The notes under the pieces: model-generated
What the model saw: the letters and a program-made list of their open reading frames with translations, nothing else
Database searches by the model: none
What the model was told of the DNA's origin: nothing
Source of the DNA: Anticarsia gemmatalis
Taxonomy: Eukaryota; Arthropoda; Insecta; Lepidoptera; Erebidae
DNA: 64,000 bases
Assembly (NCBI RefSeq): GCF_050436995.1
Contig: NC_134747.1
Coordinates: 1,929,501-1,993,500 of the forward strand
Reading direction: 5' to 3'
Part shown: positions 22,501 through 31,097 of the stretch, piece by piece
Position numbering within the stretch: the first letter of the stretch is position 1
Layout of the letters: each line of letters begins with the position of its first letter
Made by a program: the position numbers and the translations under genes

Positions 22501-25196
22501 GGCCTTGCATGCCAGCCATTCCTGGATTGGGACCCATGACGCCTTGCTGTTGCATCTGCCCTTGTGGACCCATATTCATCATCTGGTTTCTAGAACCTTG
22601 TGAGGCAAGGTTTTGTAATGCGTTGATTGGGTCTGGTGTGAGACCAGGCTGGCCACTAGGACCTTGCTGTGGTTGGCCTTGCGGCGCCTGGACCTGTGGG
22701 TTCGGACCAGGCTGGGCTTGGCTTTGCCCTTGCATGTTCGGCTGGCCTTGATTTTGTTTGGATTGTGCTGTAACAGACATGATTTGTGGTTTAGAACCAG
22801 GATCTACCGTGTGACGGTAGTAGAGGAAGATTTTAAAAACTACTATGTACTACTATTATTAAAAATACTTTAAAATAAACATTTTGACCTCCTTGATAAG
22901 TCATGTATGTATGGGTATACCCCGTCACGTGCAACGAATGACATCATTATTATAATTTCAGATACAATTGACGCAGATCTTTACTTGAGGAAAATATTTT
23001 AATAAGTTTTAAAATGTACATTATTTAGAATCTATTCATATTATATACTAGCTGACCCACGCGGCTTTACCCTGGCCTTCCTTTTTTTACTCTTTGGAGC
23101 AGATTTATGAAAATACTGGCTTCCACCCGCGACATCGTCCGCGTGAAAGAATTACCCTACTGATTAATCTATTGTATGTGTTAATCCAGGTTAAAAGCTA
23201 TCAGTGTTAAAAACTTTTGATACTTTTTCGTAAAAGAGTAACAAACAAACAAACATACATAATACATCTATTCAACCTCATAATCGCATATTTTTATTTA
23301 TAATATTAGTACGATTAGCAGTAGGTACTGAGTAACGCATTCATCGCGTTAATCAATGCGCCGTTTATCGTGTTGAGGGCAGCACTAGGGAAATAGTTTC
23401 ACAACAAATAGGTATATTTGTTTCAAGTATGGATATGAGTTTATCGATTTAGCAAGAAATAACACATCGGTAGGTATAATATATAGTTTATCTGTATCAG
23501 TTATCTGGTCTGCTATAAGCTTGCGAGCCAGGTGACCAGAGTTGCAACGAAATGAAGTAGGTAATTATATAATTATCGTGTTAATTCCCATACAATAGAT
23601 AATAGTCATGCAACACGAAAGTTTAGTTTTATGACGATACTAGCTTCTATCCGCGACTTCGTCAGCGTTAAATTCCCCGAAAAGCGATTTCCCGAGGAAA
23701 AAGGTAATCCTTGTCTATATTCTATATCCTTGTCTTGTTGTGTGTTGTAAATCCAGGTTATAAGCTAAGAGTAAGCCAAATTTTCATTAAAATCCATCCG
23801 ATAAGTTTTTTCGTCAAAGCAACAAACATAACTAGTTAAATACATACATCAATGCTCACATACATTTATATTAAAAAACTGAATGGATATATAGCAATAG
23901 GTATACAGGTTCCCTAGGAAATGTTTTTATGCAGAATAAACTAGTTAGTTATAATACTTACACATTTCTCGTACATGTAGTATAAGTTTGGCCACCATGT
24001 TCATGTACTCTTCCCTCGTCTTGGCCTTCATAAACACATGGTTCTCCATCTCACTGCTGTTCCGAGCCACTTGGACACCAGATCTTTGTATTACCTCCTC
24101 ACTGTAAAAAATAAAGTTATTAAGAGTTTAATGCAATACATCAGATCTTTACTAAGACAAATCTTGCACTAAGAATTACTCTTGTGTCGCTGAGGCTTTA
24201 ACAAACATACAAACAATGGACACAAAGTACAAATAAATTAAATTAATTTAACCCATTAATGTCCCACTGCTGGGCAAGGGTCTCCTCCCGTAATGAGGAA
24301 GGGGTTAGGCCTTAAAATATTGTTTTTTATAAAGCAGATAAGTTACCTGAAATTCATCTAAATGCTGTGAAACTGGCATTTAGAATTCTAAGAATAGGGT
24401 GACTCATAAACATTAATTAAGTTCATAGTAGTTAGCAGGCAGCAGCACATTTAAATTCAGACAATTCTTTATTGAGGTTTTATCTTGGGTATTTCCCATT
24501 GCAATGAGGATAAAACTGCCATCAAATTCAATTTTTTTGTAATGTAACTGTGTATGTGTTTTGCAAGCAGATATTCCCTTAACTAAATCTTCTACATAAT
24601 TATAAATATCTTCTGCCCTGTCTTCGTCAGCATAAAAAATGGCAGTCATATATTCCAGGTTATAAGGTATCAGTGTACAAAAATGACATTAAAATCTGTC
24701 CAGTACTATTTTGTGGAAGAGTAACAAACATACATCCATCCTTACAAACTATCACATTTTATAACTTAAGTAGAATATCTTGGTTTGAAAAAGATTAAGG
24801 AAAATGTCTAAAACTATTTATACATGCAAAGAAAATATTCCATAACAATGATAAACAAAAAAAAGCAATGCTTGACAAAACAATAATAAGTAAGATAACA
24901 ATTTATAATTAGATGAAATCAAGTAAATATGTGTAATCATAATAAAGTTATCTGCAACAAAATACTTATAGTCAAATTGCTCTACAATTTTTTTTTTTAT
25001 GTTTTAAAAAATAAAAACAAGACATAAGGAGGTGAATAACCTGTTCCCGAAAACAGAATATCGAAAAGAGAAATTATATCAAAGCTTAATAGGTTTTTAA
25101 GGTAAATTTGTTCACTATTGGATGTTGTTGAACTTACATTTTGGACACCACACTCTGCCTGAAGGCAGGAGTTCTCCAGTTGTCTTCTGAAGCCAT
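13411..25196 (-). CDS. MED15: Mediator of RNA polymerase II transcription subunit 15, complete, 11 exons
   Basis: Exons in transcript order: 25196-25138, 24101-23962, 22767-22105, 21709-21509, 16733-16607, 16105-15930, 15425-15271, 14888-14767, 14659-14557, 14167-13944, 13525-13411. Every junction is GT-AG and phase-consistent, giving 694 aa (fly and human proteins are roughly 750-790 aa). Residues 1-66 form a KIX domain, with [14 protein letters not shown] and [19 protein letters not shown]. Residues 67-354 are Gln/Met/Gly/Pro-rich, and 355-430 are Ser/Pro-rich. Residues 430-694 carry the MED15 C-terminal domain, with [39 protein letters not shown] and [16 protein letters not shown]15 sits in the Mediator tail; its KIX domain binds activators such as SREBP and SMAD2/3. 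The start ATG is the only one before the KIX domain. The gene is divergent to Iwr1 and convergent with TRIM45. The nearest minus-strand AATAAA after the stop is at 13098-13093. Confidence 0.96.
13944..14167 (-). CDS. MED15: MED15 exon 10
   Basis: Acceptor ACCTCAG|GTA, donor GTGCCAG|GTAATA. It encodes [20 protein letters not shown], then [17 protein letters not shown] and [15 protein letters not shown]. The C-terminal part of the family has the same VPxxYP core. Confidence 0.94.
14557..14659 (-). CDS. MED15: MED15 exon 9
   Basis: Acceptor CTTTCCAG|GA, donor TTTAAG|GTGAGTC. It encodes [20 protein letters not shown] and ends SRFK in phase 0. MED15 homologues have IP-x-x-x-QGE-x-A-x-L here. Confidence 0.93.
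14767..14888 (-). CDS. MED15: MED15 exon 8
   Basis: Acceptor CTTATAG|GAG, donor ATCAA|GTAAGT. It encodes [20 protein letters not shown] and [12 protein letters not shown], matching the family stretch that reads LLDAV...SPxxNHSLYRTF in vertebrates. Confidence 0.95.
14927..14988. repeat. Perfect 62-bp palindrome in MED15 intron 7
   Basis: 31-bp arms with no spacer, centred between 14957 and 14958. The left arm contains TTTTTGGACTAAGTGTAGTG. All 31 pairs match. Confidence 0.97.
15271..15425 (-). CDS. MED15: MED15 exon 7: conserved C-terminal helices
   Basis: Acceptor TCTTTCAG|AT, donor GGGAAG|GTAAC. It encodes [20 protein letters not shown] then [18 protein letters not shown]. Human MED15 has the equivalent LLDIL...KRCPLKTLQKCE pattern. 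Confidence 0.96.
15930..16105 (-). CDS. MED15: MED15 exon 6: start of the conserved C-terminal domain
   Basis: Acceptor TTTCCAG|GG, donor GAGAAA|GTGAGTG. It encodes [19 protein letters not shown], then [20 protein letters not shown] and MVHRMVSE, the family-defining helix. Confidence 0.95.
16607..16733 (-). CDS. MED15: MED15 exon 5: Ser/Gly/Pro-rich segment
   Basis: Acceptor TGTCAG|GC, donor CAGAG|GTAAGTT. It encodes [16 protein letters not shown] followed by [17 protein letters not shown]. It is GC-rich compared with its flanks. Confidence 0.92.
16898..17030 (+). mobile_element. LINE 3'-tail fragment
   Basis: Starts ACTAGCTTCTGCCCATATGA and ends with ACAAAGTATCACATTTATAA and TATTGGTAGTA, the usual end of short lepidopteran non-LTR tails. 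Confidence 0.6.
17262..17287 (+). repeat. GTCGC pentanucleotide microsatellite
   Basis: About five tandem GTCGC units in MED15 intron 4, at the left end of the CpG-rich patch 17.25-17.40 kb. Confidence 0.85.
17839..17917 (+). other. Candidate noncoding first exon of a plus-strand transcript nested in MED15
   Basis: A TCAGT arthropod-type initiator at 17837-17841 is followed by a GC-rich stretch and a near-perfect donor CAG|GTAAGT at 17918. The preceding 17.25-17.40 kb is CpG-rich, unlike the surrounding intron. No downstream coding exon was found on this strand before Iwr1, so a lncRNA, or chance similarity, is possible. Confidence 0.25.
17985..18128 (+). mobile_element. LINE 3'-tail fragment, second family
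   Basis: GATCCGCCCAACTGCGCTTG, then TTCCCCGTTTTTGTAACATT and CTCCTATTGGTCGAAGCGTC. It is the same unit, in the opposite orientation, as the one at 48.7-48.98 kb. Confidence 0.65.
18639..18757. mobile_element. Fold-back MITE copy 3 (best preserved)
   Basis: Complete element with ACCCCCGGTTTCTGAG at the left and CCGGGGGT at the right, arms joined by a TTCTTATATGAG loop. It lies in MED15 intron 4. Confidence 0.9.
19361..19555 (+). mobile_element. LINE 3'-tail fragment
   Basis: CTAGCTTTTACCCGCGACTT, then CCAAATTTCATGCAAATTGG and GACAGACAGACAAAGTTACT, ending TTATAATATTAGTATGGAT. Confidence 0.75.
19836..20019. mobile_element. MITE with TCTGACGGAAGATGCGTCG termini, copy 1
   Basis: Both ends carry the motif TCTGACGGAA(G/C)AT(G/A)CGTCG as inverted repeats after a TTAGG-AAGGTTCAT lead. 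Its centre matches the element at 31.1 kb in inverse orientation. It sits immediately downstream of the orphan terminal exon. Confidence 0.85.
20043..20217 (-). CDS. Orphan terminal-exon-like ORF inside MED15 intron 4
   Basis: Read on the minus strand, a strong acceptor (TTGTTTTATTTCAG) precedes an open frame that begins AA TTC ACT GAA and ends TAG at 20045-20043. It encodes about 58 residues including [20 protein letters not shown], then [20 protein letters not shown] and a Lys-rich end. Codon use and residue mix look genuinely coding. It needs a phase-1 upstream exon; MED15 exon 4 leaves exactly phase 1, so it could be an alternative last exon that would make a MED15 form lacking the conserved C-terminal domain. 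It could also be the last exon of a nested or decayed gene whose other exons I cannot find. I do not recognise the protein. A 184-bp MITE lies about 23 bp beyond the stop. Confidence 0.5.
21509..21709 (-). CDS. MED15: MED15 exon 4: Pro/Ser-rich segment
   Basis: Acceptor TTTACAG|TT, donor CCTATGA|GTGAGT. It encodes [20 protein letters not shown] and a [20 protein letters not shown] stretch; phase 1 in, phase 1 out. A 4.8-kb intron follows. Confidence 0.92.
21859..21940. mobile_element. Fold-back MITE copy 4 (internally deleted)
   Basis: The left arm is intact (CCCCCAGTTTCTGAGGTACG through ATTCAATAGCG). Most of the right arm is deleted, leaving GTAAATGTACTCAGAAACC. It lies in MED15 intron 3. 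Confidence 0.82.
22105..22767 (-). CDS. MED15: MED15 exon 3: Gln/Met/Gly-rich region
   Basis: Acceptor GTTACAG|CA, donor GATGG|GTGAGT; 221 codons. The product is dominated by Q, G, M, P and N, the low-complexity activation/condensation region typical of MED15. The translation is free of stops. It keeps one semi-ordered segment, [15 protein letters not shown], which is conserved among MED15 proteins. Confidence 0.94.
23047..23318 (+). mobile_element. LINE 3'-tail fragment(s)
   Basis: CTAGCTGACCCACGCGGCTT is followed by a second head, GGCTTCCACCCGCGACATCG, and ends GTAACAAACAAACAAACATA and ATAATATTAGTA. It may be two partial copies. Confidence 0.65.
23638..23885 (+). mobile_element. LINE 3'-tail fragment
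   Basis: ACTAGCTTCTATCCGCGACT then TCGTCAGCG, a TCCAGGTTATAAGCTAAGAG stretch and an ACAAACATAACTAG tail. Confidence 0.65.
23962..24101 (-). CDS. MED15: MED15 exon 2: KIX helices 2 and 3
   Basis: Acceptor TTTACAG|TG, donor AATGT|GTAAGT. It encodes [19 protein letters not shown] then [14 protein letters not shown], the most conserved part of the MED15 KIX domain. Confidence 0.96.
24150..24235 (-). mobile_element. tRNA-derived SINE, 3' fragment
   Basis: The reverse complement reads TTGTACTTTGTGTCCATTGT, TTGTATGTTTGTTAAAG, then CAAGAGTAATTCTTAGTGC. Only the 3' body survives, in MED15 intron 1. Confidence 0.75.
24241..24318 (-). repeat. Dispersed CCCTTGCCCAGCAGTGGGAC repeat, minus copy
   Basis: The plus strand reads AATGTCCCACTGCTGGGCAA then GGGTCTCCTCCCGTAATGAG, adjacent to a SINE fragment in MED15 intron 1. 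Confidence 0.75.
24607..24768 (+). mobile_element. LINE 3'-tail fragment (diverged)
   Basis: ATCTTCTGCCCTGTCTTCGT then CAGCATAAAAAATGG, TTCCAGGTTATAAGGTATCA and GAGTAACAAACATACATCC. It covers the 5' end of a minus-strand ORF that therefore is not a gene. Confidence 0.6.
25138..25196 (-). CDS. MED15: MED15 exon 1: start and KIX helix 1
   Basis: Begins ATG GCT TCA GAA and encodes [19 protein letters not shown]; donor AAAT|GTAAGTT leaves phase 2. MED15 proteins start the same way, with an acidic stub and W-R/Q-x-x-x-F-R-Q. Confidence 0.95.
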
Positions 25197-25409
25197 TATG
25201 TTGAATTGTTTCACTACGTTAAACGAACACTCTTAAATCCCCACTGCCACTAAATACACATTTGTATTAAATAAAAGTTATGATTCATGCATTGGCCCAA
25301 TGCTCGATATTTCGCGACTAATGAAATTAGCAGCGAATGCGAGCTTGCTTATCAGCGAATAACCAATGATGACACGATCTTTCTTTCTTCCCAATATTCT
25401 CGTTTACAC

Positions 25410-25426
25410 TGACGTCTGTGACGTCA
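25410..25426 (+). promoter_or_regulatory. Double CRE upstream of MED15
   Basis: TGACGTC at 25410 is followed two bases later by the full CRE palindrome TGACGTCA at 25419-25426, about 220 bp upstream of the MED15 ATG. CREB/ATF-family bZIP factors bind this sequence. Binding here is inferred. Confidence 0.5.
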
Positions 25427-25906
25427 ACACCAGTGTTGACATTTCAACAGTTTTTTATCTACCTATTACTTCAAAACATTATTTTAAATAGAAAATAATC
25501 AGTGCTGACGGCATAACGTAAAGCACTTCCAAAATAATAATAAAAGAGTAGATAAAGTAGGCTCAGTTTTCCTTAAAGAATTGCTGATCTTTGTATAAGC
25601 GCCTGCTTAACTAATTGGAATGTAGTACCTATTTCATAATTCACACAGAAGAGTTACGAAAATTGATCCACGAAAAAGCAGGGTTTTAATTACAAACTAT
25701 ACTTTAGGTCATCGTAATAGTATGTTTTCGTTTCCTACGAGTAGTACGCAGTACGTGTTTCAGCGGTAAAGCAAATTGAATTCTACGAAATCACTGCAAA
25801 TCAGTCATCGGTTAATCCGATAGAAAACAATGCCATTGAAACGCCTTACTTATACTACCAATATTAGTAGCAATCTTATAAAGGTGGTAACACTAAATTT
25901 GAGTCA

Positions 25907-25914
25907 TGACGTCA
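25907..25914 (+). promoter_or_regulatory. Second full CRE palindrome in the MED15/Iwr1 divergent region
   Basis: A perfect TGACGTCA inside GAGTCATGACGTCATTTAGC, about 560 bp upstream of the Iwr1 ATG and 710 bp upstream of the MED15 ATG. Confidence 0.4.
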
Positions 25915-26471
25915 TTTAGCGTGACATTGACATTTACTTTCGTCATTCGGTATAGGGACGTGCTTCGATGACGTTAATGGTTGAAATGAAAACTAATTTC
26001 TCTTTTTATAAAATAAATCGAGTTATGTTCTTCTAGATGTATCATTAGTCTTTTTGTTACTAAATCTGTTCTAAACAATCTATTTGTTTAAAGATTATTA
26101 ATAATACACATTAATAAGAACACGTTAACACCTTGCGGCAGTCTAGGGCCATGGGTTCAAGGACTTTATTCGTTTGGTATATTGAACCGAATAACTATCC
26201 TGATTTTATGCCTAATTCCGCCAATAACACAATATTAAATAAAATATATCAAAAAATACTTTACATTCGTATCCATTCGAAACATTTGTCATAACCCTTG
26301 AGTTAATCTAGCTCAGTTTGTGCGTAACGAAGGCGCATCTCTAGACTGACTTTATTGTCATTAATGTCAGTTAGTTGAATTTGACAAAGAGCCGCGCGTA
26401 AATTTTGCATGCGTGAAGTGAAATAACGAAAATAATTAAATAAACTTACCGCGAAAACCATTCTTAGCAAG

Positions 26472-26618
26472 ATGGCAACGTCAACAGTGTTAAGAGTTAA
26501 GCGGAGACTTGAAGAGAACCCGCAAGATGCTTTGGTACTCATGTGCAAGCGAATTAAAACTGACAAAGAGGAAATTTCACCTTCACTGTTTGTGTTCCGA
26601 GGGACCGTTGATAATCAG
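26472..26618 (+). CDS. SLC7A6OS: Iwr1 exon 1
   Basis: ATG GCA ACG TCA through GAT AAT CAG, then donor GTAAAT. It encodes 49 residues with the basic VLRVKRR motif (import signal region) and the CKRIKTD segment conserved with vertebrates. Confidence 0.95.
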
Positions 26619-29387
26619 GTAAATAAGAAGCTTATTTTACTTTTGTATAACCCGAAACAGTCTAGAAACAAGAAACTCCTATATACATTGCAATAAAAAA
26701 CATATTCACATCGTAAAAAGTATAAAAAAAAATATATATATCAGCGGTTCCGGAAGTACGAATTTCATACTGCTTTATCTCATTTCAGGAAACGGCACAT
26801 GTCAAAAACCTACTCCCTAAAACAGATATAAAACTGCAAACAATACCAAATGTGGATACAATTATAAATAAAATAAGGAAGGAACGCAAAGAGGCTTCAG
26901 CGGACTCTCGTTATGAAGTCGTGAACTGCAGTAGAGGTATCAAAGATGACGAGAACGAAGAAAGTGACGAAGTGTTGAATCTTATAGACTTGCAAAGAAA
27001 GAAAGACAAAGACGATGATGTACAGTACGCATATGACTTGTATACGAGTTGGAAACAAGACTTTGATATATCAATGATTGATAATTTAGTTGGGTTAGTA
27101 TATATTTTACCGTTATTTGGTTTATTCGGGGTTAATTAGGGGTCATTGAACTGTTTGACCTTCATTCCTTATGAATTTATAGTGACAATTCTTATCATTA
27201 ACTGAGTACTTTTATTCAATTACTGAATTAAGATATTTGTACATTTTAGCAGTAATGATTATTTTGTCATGTCTGGTGCTCTGTATGGCATAACCATACA
27301 ATAGGTAAGCATATCAGGGCTTAGAACTGATTTAAAAATTAATATCAGCTTATTACCACTTTCGTATATATCACTCACTTCAAATCAGATTGACTGAGGA
27401 ACAATCAAGCAATATTATTCACTTTAACCCATTCAACCTTCAAATTGGCAGTTTAATTAATTTCAGACTAGAGTAAAACACTTTCTTGTTGTTTGGTCTA
27501 AATTTAATTCTCCTCAGTGCAGATTCGTTTTTAGGGTTCAAAAAAGGGACCGTATTATCAAGCCTCTGCTGTCGGTCTACATTCTGTATCTCATAAACTG
27601 TTATAGCTAGAAAGCTGAAATTTTTCTCATTTTCTCATTACAGAGTAGAAACAGACCTAGTCTTTGATGCATTCCGGGACCCTCGCCAGGACACATCGGA
27701 CAATGAAGCTGATGATGACGATGACTCCAATGATGAGAACAACTGGAGGAACGAGTACCCTGACTCTGAGCCCAGCAGTATTGATGAAGATGATATTATT
27801 AGGGCTATGGAGAGAGTAGATATAGGTATGTTTTAAATACCTGTTGAATATGGAAACTTTAGGATATTTATTTTGCCTATGATGATTAATATGATGAATA
27901 TTTTCTGTACATATTTGATGTGTGAGCTTAGATGCAAGCATTATTTGAATTTATGTTTAAATAAATGAACATTTGGTGGCACTACTTGTATATAGTCTTT
28001 ATATTATTGCTTGTACAGATTTACATATTCAGTAAAATTTTGAAGCAAATGTTGCGATTCAGTTTTTGTGCCATTATATCATCTTAGTATGTGTTCCTGT
28101 TTGTGAAGTTATACGAACAAGTGCCGCCATATATTTCTTAAAGTAAGCAATAATCGAATTGTTGTTTTATTACACAAGGCACCAAGTATGTCATATTTAT
28201 AATACTGCCGTCGTAAATGTAAACACAGTAACTTAAGTTACTGTGTTTATAGTTTGTTTAGTTCTTTGGAATCAGGAGACCGCGGGCTATTTGAGAAAGT
28301 TTTCGGTTTGTTTGTACGATGGATAGTTACCGAAATACATTAAATAAAAACACAGTATTTTTACAAAAAAAACATTTTTTTTAATAAAAAATACAGTATC
28401 TGTGTTATTTTAAATTAAATAACAGTATCTCACTACTAACTGTGTTTTTTTAACGTGAATAGATTTTAATTTTTCTTTTTTTGCTTGATTATAACACGGC
28501 TTCTTCAGTTACTGTGATTGCGTATAAAATATTGTTCAAAGATAAACAACAAATACTTGAATAAATCACAGTATCTCATTTACTGTATAACTGATTTTAT
28601 ACGTATTTCTAAGAAACATAGTTATAACACAGTATGTACATACTTACTGTGTCGTAATTCCCCTAATGTTAATATCTTTACAAAGTTACAACACAGTAAT
28701 AGGTAAAACTTGGTTACAACACAGTAACCGTTGAGTTACCGTGTTGTAACTTAAAAAAGAAAAAAATATTATATTATTACCCTAGCTTAAAACACATTAT
28801 CTAATTTTATTATTTATACAATAATAATTATTGTATAAATAATAAATGATTCTGTACTGATGATGATGATGTAATGATACAGAATCAAAGATTTAACTAT
28901 ATACTAACATTAAAAGTTGCATGAAATAATATACAATAATTAGTATCTTCATGAGAGCAAAAATTAACCATTAAACTTCAACCGCGTTTTTCTCAAAACG
29001 CATATTTTGAAGTTACTGTGTTTAGATTTACGACGGCAGAATAATAGTCCTAAAATTTTCAATCTATTTACTTCTACAGAAGACGACCTCTCAAGCGACG
29101 AAGGCGAAGACAAAATATACGACGACCCTCAAGACGTATTCACTGATGACGTTAAACGATACGGGCCGGCGTACGCCAAGTACAAAGCAAGGGTTTTATC
29201 AGAGAACCCTGATTTATCTAGCAGTAAGTCACTGATACAGTGCAGTCGAGTGCAAGAGGAGCGAGGGTATAAAGACGATAGCGATGATGGCTTCTACTAC
29301 GGCGAGGATGAAGACACGGAGCACTTCAAACAACAGTACCGCGCGCACTCCACTGATGATGAGAGTGATGAATATACTCCTGACTGA
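26472..29387 (+). CDS. SLC7A6OS: Probable RNA polymerase II nuclear localization protein SLC7A6OS / Iwr1, complete, 4 exons
   Basis: Exons 26472-26618, 26789-27093, 27644-27825 and 29080-29387 join in frame to 313 aa (human 309 aa). The N-terminus reads STVLRVKRRLEENPQDALVL, parallel to the human TAVLRVKRKR...EALVL start. The Iwr1 domain includes YAYDLYTSW, then NWRNEYPDSEPSS in an acidic run, and a second acidic block ending in a Tyr/Asp/Glu-rich tail. In yeast, Iwr1 binds the assembled RNA polymerase II cleft and uses an N-terminal basic signal with importin to bring it into the nucleus, then recycles by export. The same role is expected here. The last intron carries an 835-bp inverted-repeat element. 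Poly(A) signals AATAAA lie at 29414 and 29438. Confidence 0.95.
26789..27093 (+). CDS. SLC7A6OS: Iwr1 exon 2
   Basis: Acceptor CATTTCAG|GAA, donor GTTGG|GTTAGT (leaves phase 2). It encodes a Lys/Glu-rich middle, then DVQYAYDLYTSWKQDF, the Y-x-YD-x-Y core of the Iwr1 family. Confidence 0.94.
27644..27825 (+). CDS. SLC7A6OS: Iwr1 exon 3: acidic Iwr1 core
   Basis: Acceptor CATTACAG|AG, donor ATATAG|GTATGT. It encodes VETDLVFDAFRDPRQDTS, an Asp-rich run and NENNWRNEYP-type NDENNWRNEYPDSEP, the most diagnostic Iwr1 motif. Confidence 0.95.
28205..29039. mobile_element. 835-bp nonautonomous element with 30-bp terminal inverted repeats
   Basis: The left end (28205-28234) and the reverse complement of the right end (29010-29039) match at 29 of 30 bases, starting CTGCCGTCGTAAAT. 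The element has no ORF of note. Its interior is filled with ACACAGTA or its complement in both orientations and contains a near-perfect palindrome at 28806-28846. ATAATA occurs at both flanks (offset by one base on the right), a possible target-site duplication. The superfamily is not assigned. Confidence 0.85.
28806..28846. repeat. 20-bp-arm palindrome inside the 835-bp element
   Basis: Arms 28806-28825 and 28827-28846 are perfectly complementary around one central A. The sequence is AT-only apart from one C/G pair. Confidence 0.95.
29080..29387 (+). CDS. SLC7A6OS: Iwr1 terminal exon
   Basis: Acceptor TTCTACAG|AA completes a Glu codon with the preceding exon. It encodes EDDLSSDEGEDKIYDDPQDV, then VKRYGPAYAKYKARVL and an acidic tail ending SDEYTPD and stop TGA. 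The acceptor lies only 40 bp after an inserted inverted-repeat element. Confidence 0.93.
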
Positions 29388-29413
29388 GGAACTGTGTACT
29401 CTTAGGATATAGG

Positions 29414-29443
29414 AATAAATGTACATATTTTATACCTAATAAA
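29414..29443 (+). terminator. Iwr1 polyadenylation signals
   Basis: Two AATAAA hexamers at 29414-29419 and 29438-29443, 27 and 51 bases past the stop codon. They are followed by a TTTTATTG-rich stretch, which suits a short 3' UTR. Confidence 0.7.
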
Positions 29444-29595
29444 GTCTTTTATTGCCAATGCTGTCTTTCGATAAGTTAGATAGCTATTGCCCCTCACTGA
29501 TAGACCCCGTAGGATGATATTCAGAAAGCAATCTCCAATCGGCTCAGCGCGTTTTTTAACTACATAAGATTCTACCTTTCTATCTCCTTGTCGCC

Positions 29596-29634
29596 AGATG
29601 TCGCTACTGATATATCGTACTAGTAGCGACATCT
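29596..29634. repeat. 13-bp-arm hairpin downstream of Iwr1
   Basis: AGATGTCGCTACT at 29596-29608 and its exact complement at 29622-29634, with a 13-nt loop. It lies about 150 bp past the Iwr1 poly(A) signal. Confidence 0.9.
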
Positions 29635-31097
29635 CGTGCTACTAAACAGTACTATAATTTATGCTAACCGTTTAATTAGCTGATATTTCATTGTTTTGGC
29701 CGAGTAATGTTTTTCTTGGGAAAATAGTTGTCTTTTTACAAAGTACTATCCATGCTAACGCTCAGCTAATGGTGAATCAGATGCGTGTAGTGAAAGACCT
29801 GGAATCGAACCAGGGAAACATTTCATTAACAATTTCTGTCGTAATCATTTCATAATAATTGTTACAGTTATTTTAAGCTTAATCGGTATATTAGGTTCTC
29901 TAAGTTTTCTTTCTACATCCTTTTATTTTTGGGAGAGGGTTTGTATTAAAATAAAAAAGAATAATATAATATGTGATAAATAATTTATTGTCTGGCGGTA
30001 TTTTTACAATATCATTGTATGCCTACATCAGTTTACTTTCATTAATCGTTATTATCACTTTAATTCAACTTCTTAATAATAATGTTGCATTTTAACATTG
30101 GAGATAAATAATGTATGGCTTAAATGATTTAACAACTAACAACAAAATTATTGAAACATTACATTTACTTTTTTTTTAGTATTTTCAGCACTAGATGACG
30201 CTACTAGTACCTACTTTGAAATTTTACTTTTATTTAAATGGAATAGTAGGTATAGTAGTCGCTGAAAAGATTTGTAAGAAGAAAAGATTAAAATACACAA
30301 CATTATTGGTATTTTAAAAAGACAGTATAAGATTAAATGGAATTTTATCATCAAAACCAAATGTAGAATCATTTAAGCCATACATTAAATCATACGAAAC
30401 AAATGTTTTTATTCGAGATGAAGTCCCTACATTAAAACTATGTTTTACTGAGAACACAGTTATGGCACATAACATCAGATGCTGTTCCGTTCTTTCAAAG
30501 ATTTAAGTTCTCATTAAATGTCATGATTTTTACGTGTATACTACTATTTTGGACAGTCGTTCAAATATGACCAACATTATACATTATTTCAATAAATAAA
30601 ATATAATCTGGGACATCATTTTTGAGTTTGCGGAAGAAGAAAAAAAATACTTTGAGAATAAAGCAAGAAACATCGTTATAATATGTTTTTTGATTTCCCG
30701 CTTGTATTAAACGTTTAACTGTATTTCAATGTAACCAAATAGTCTTGATACTTTCGTAAAACATTCCTAAAAATATTAATAACCATATGGTTTAAATTGT
30801 GACATTTTTCTAGTCATATTTCTAACGACTGTCCCAATAAAACAAAATGGAAGATCGACAACATAATTGTTTGTACCTATTTCATAATCGCAACACTGAT
30901 TCGAGACTCATTCCTTTACAGACAGACAAAACGTAAAGTTACACAAATTACAATAATATTATACGTAGGGAACAAGTCTTGTATTTACTTAATAACTATT
31001 ACTATATTAATGAGATAACTATAAATGCAAATTACAATATATCTAGCGATGCTTTGGCATTGACAAAACATGGTATTTTATATATTTCTTATTTACT

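Larger units (their letters stand above)
25197..26471. promoter_or_regulatory. Divergent intergenic region between MED15 and Iwr1
   Basis: This 1,275-bp region separates the two start codons and must contain both core promoters. Two CRE palindromes are the only clear motifs. No coding exon or TE fragment was recognised. A pyrimidine-AG just before the Iwr1 ATG (TTCTTAG|CAAG) leaves open an upstream noncoding exon. Confidence 0.6.

Noticed and set aside
22509..22751. Cys/Pro/Gly-rich plus-strand ORF
   Set aside because: Complement of the Gln/Gly/Pro-rich MED15 exon 3.
24413..24649. 78-codon minus-strand ORF in MED15 intron 1
   Set aside because: Its 5' end overlaps a LINE-tail fragment starting at 24607, it has no splice signals and no recognisable domain.
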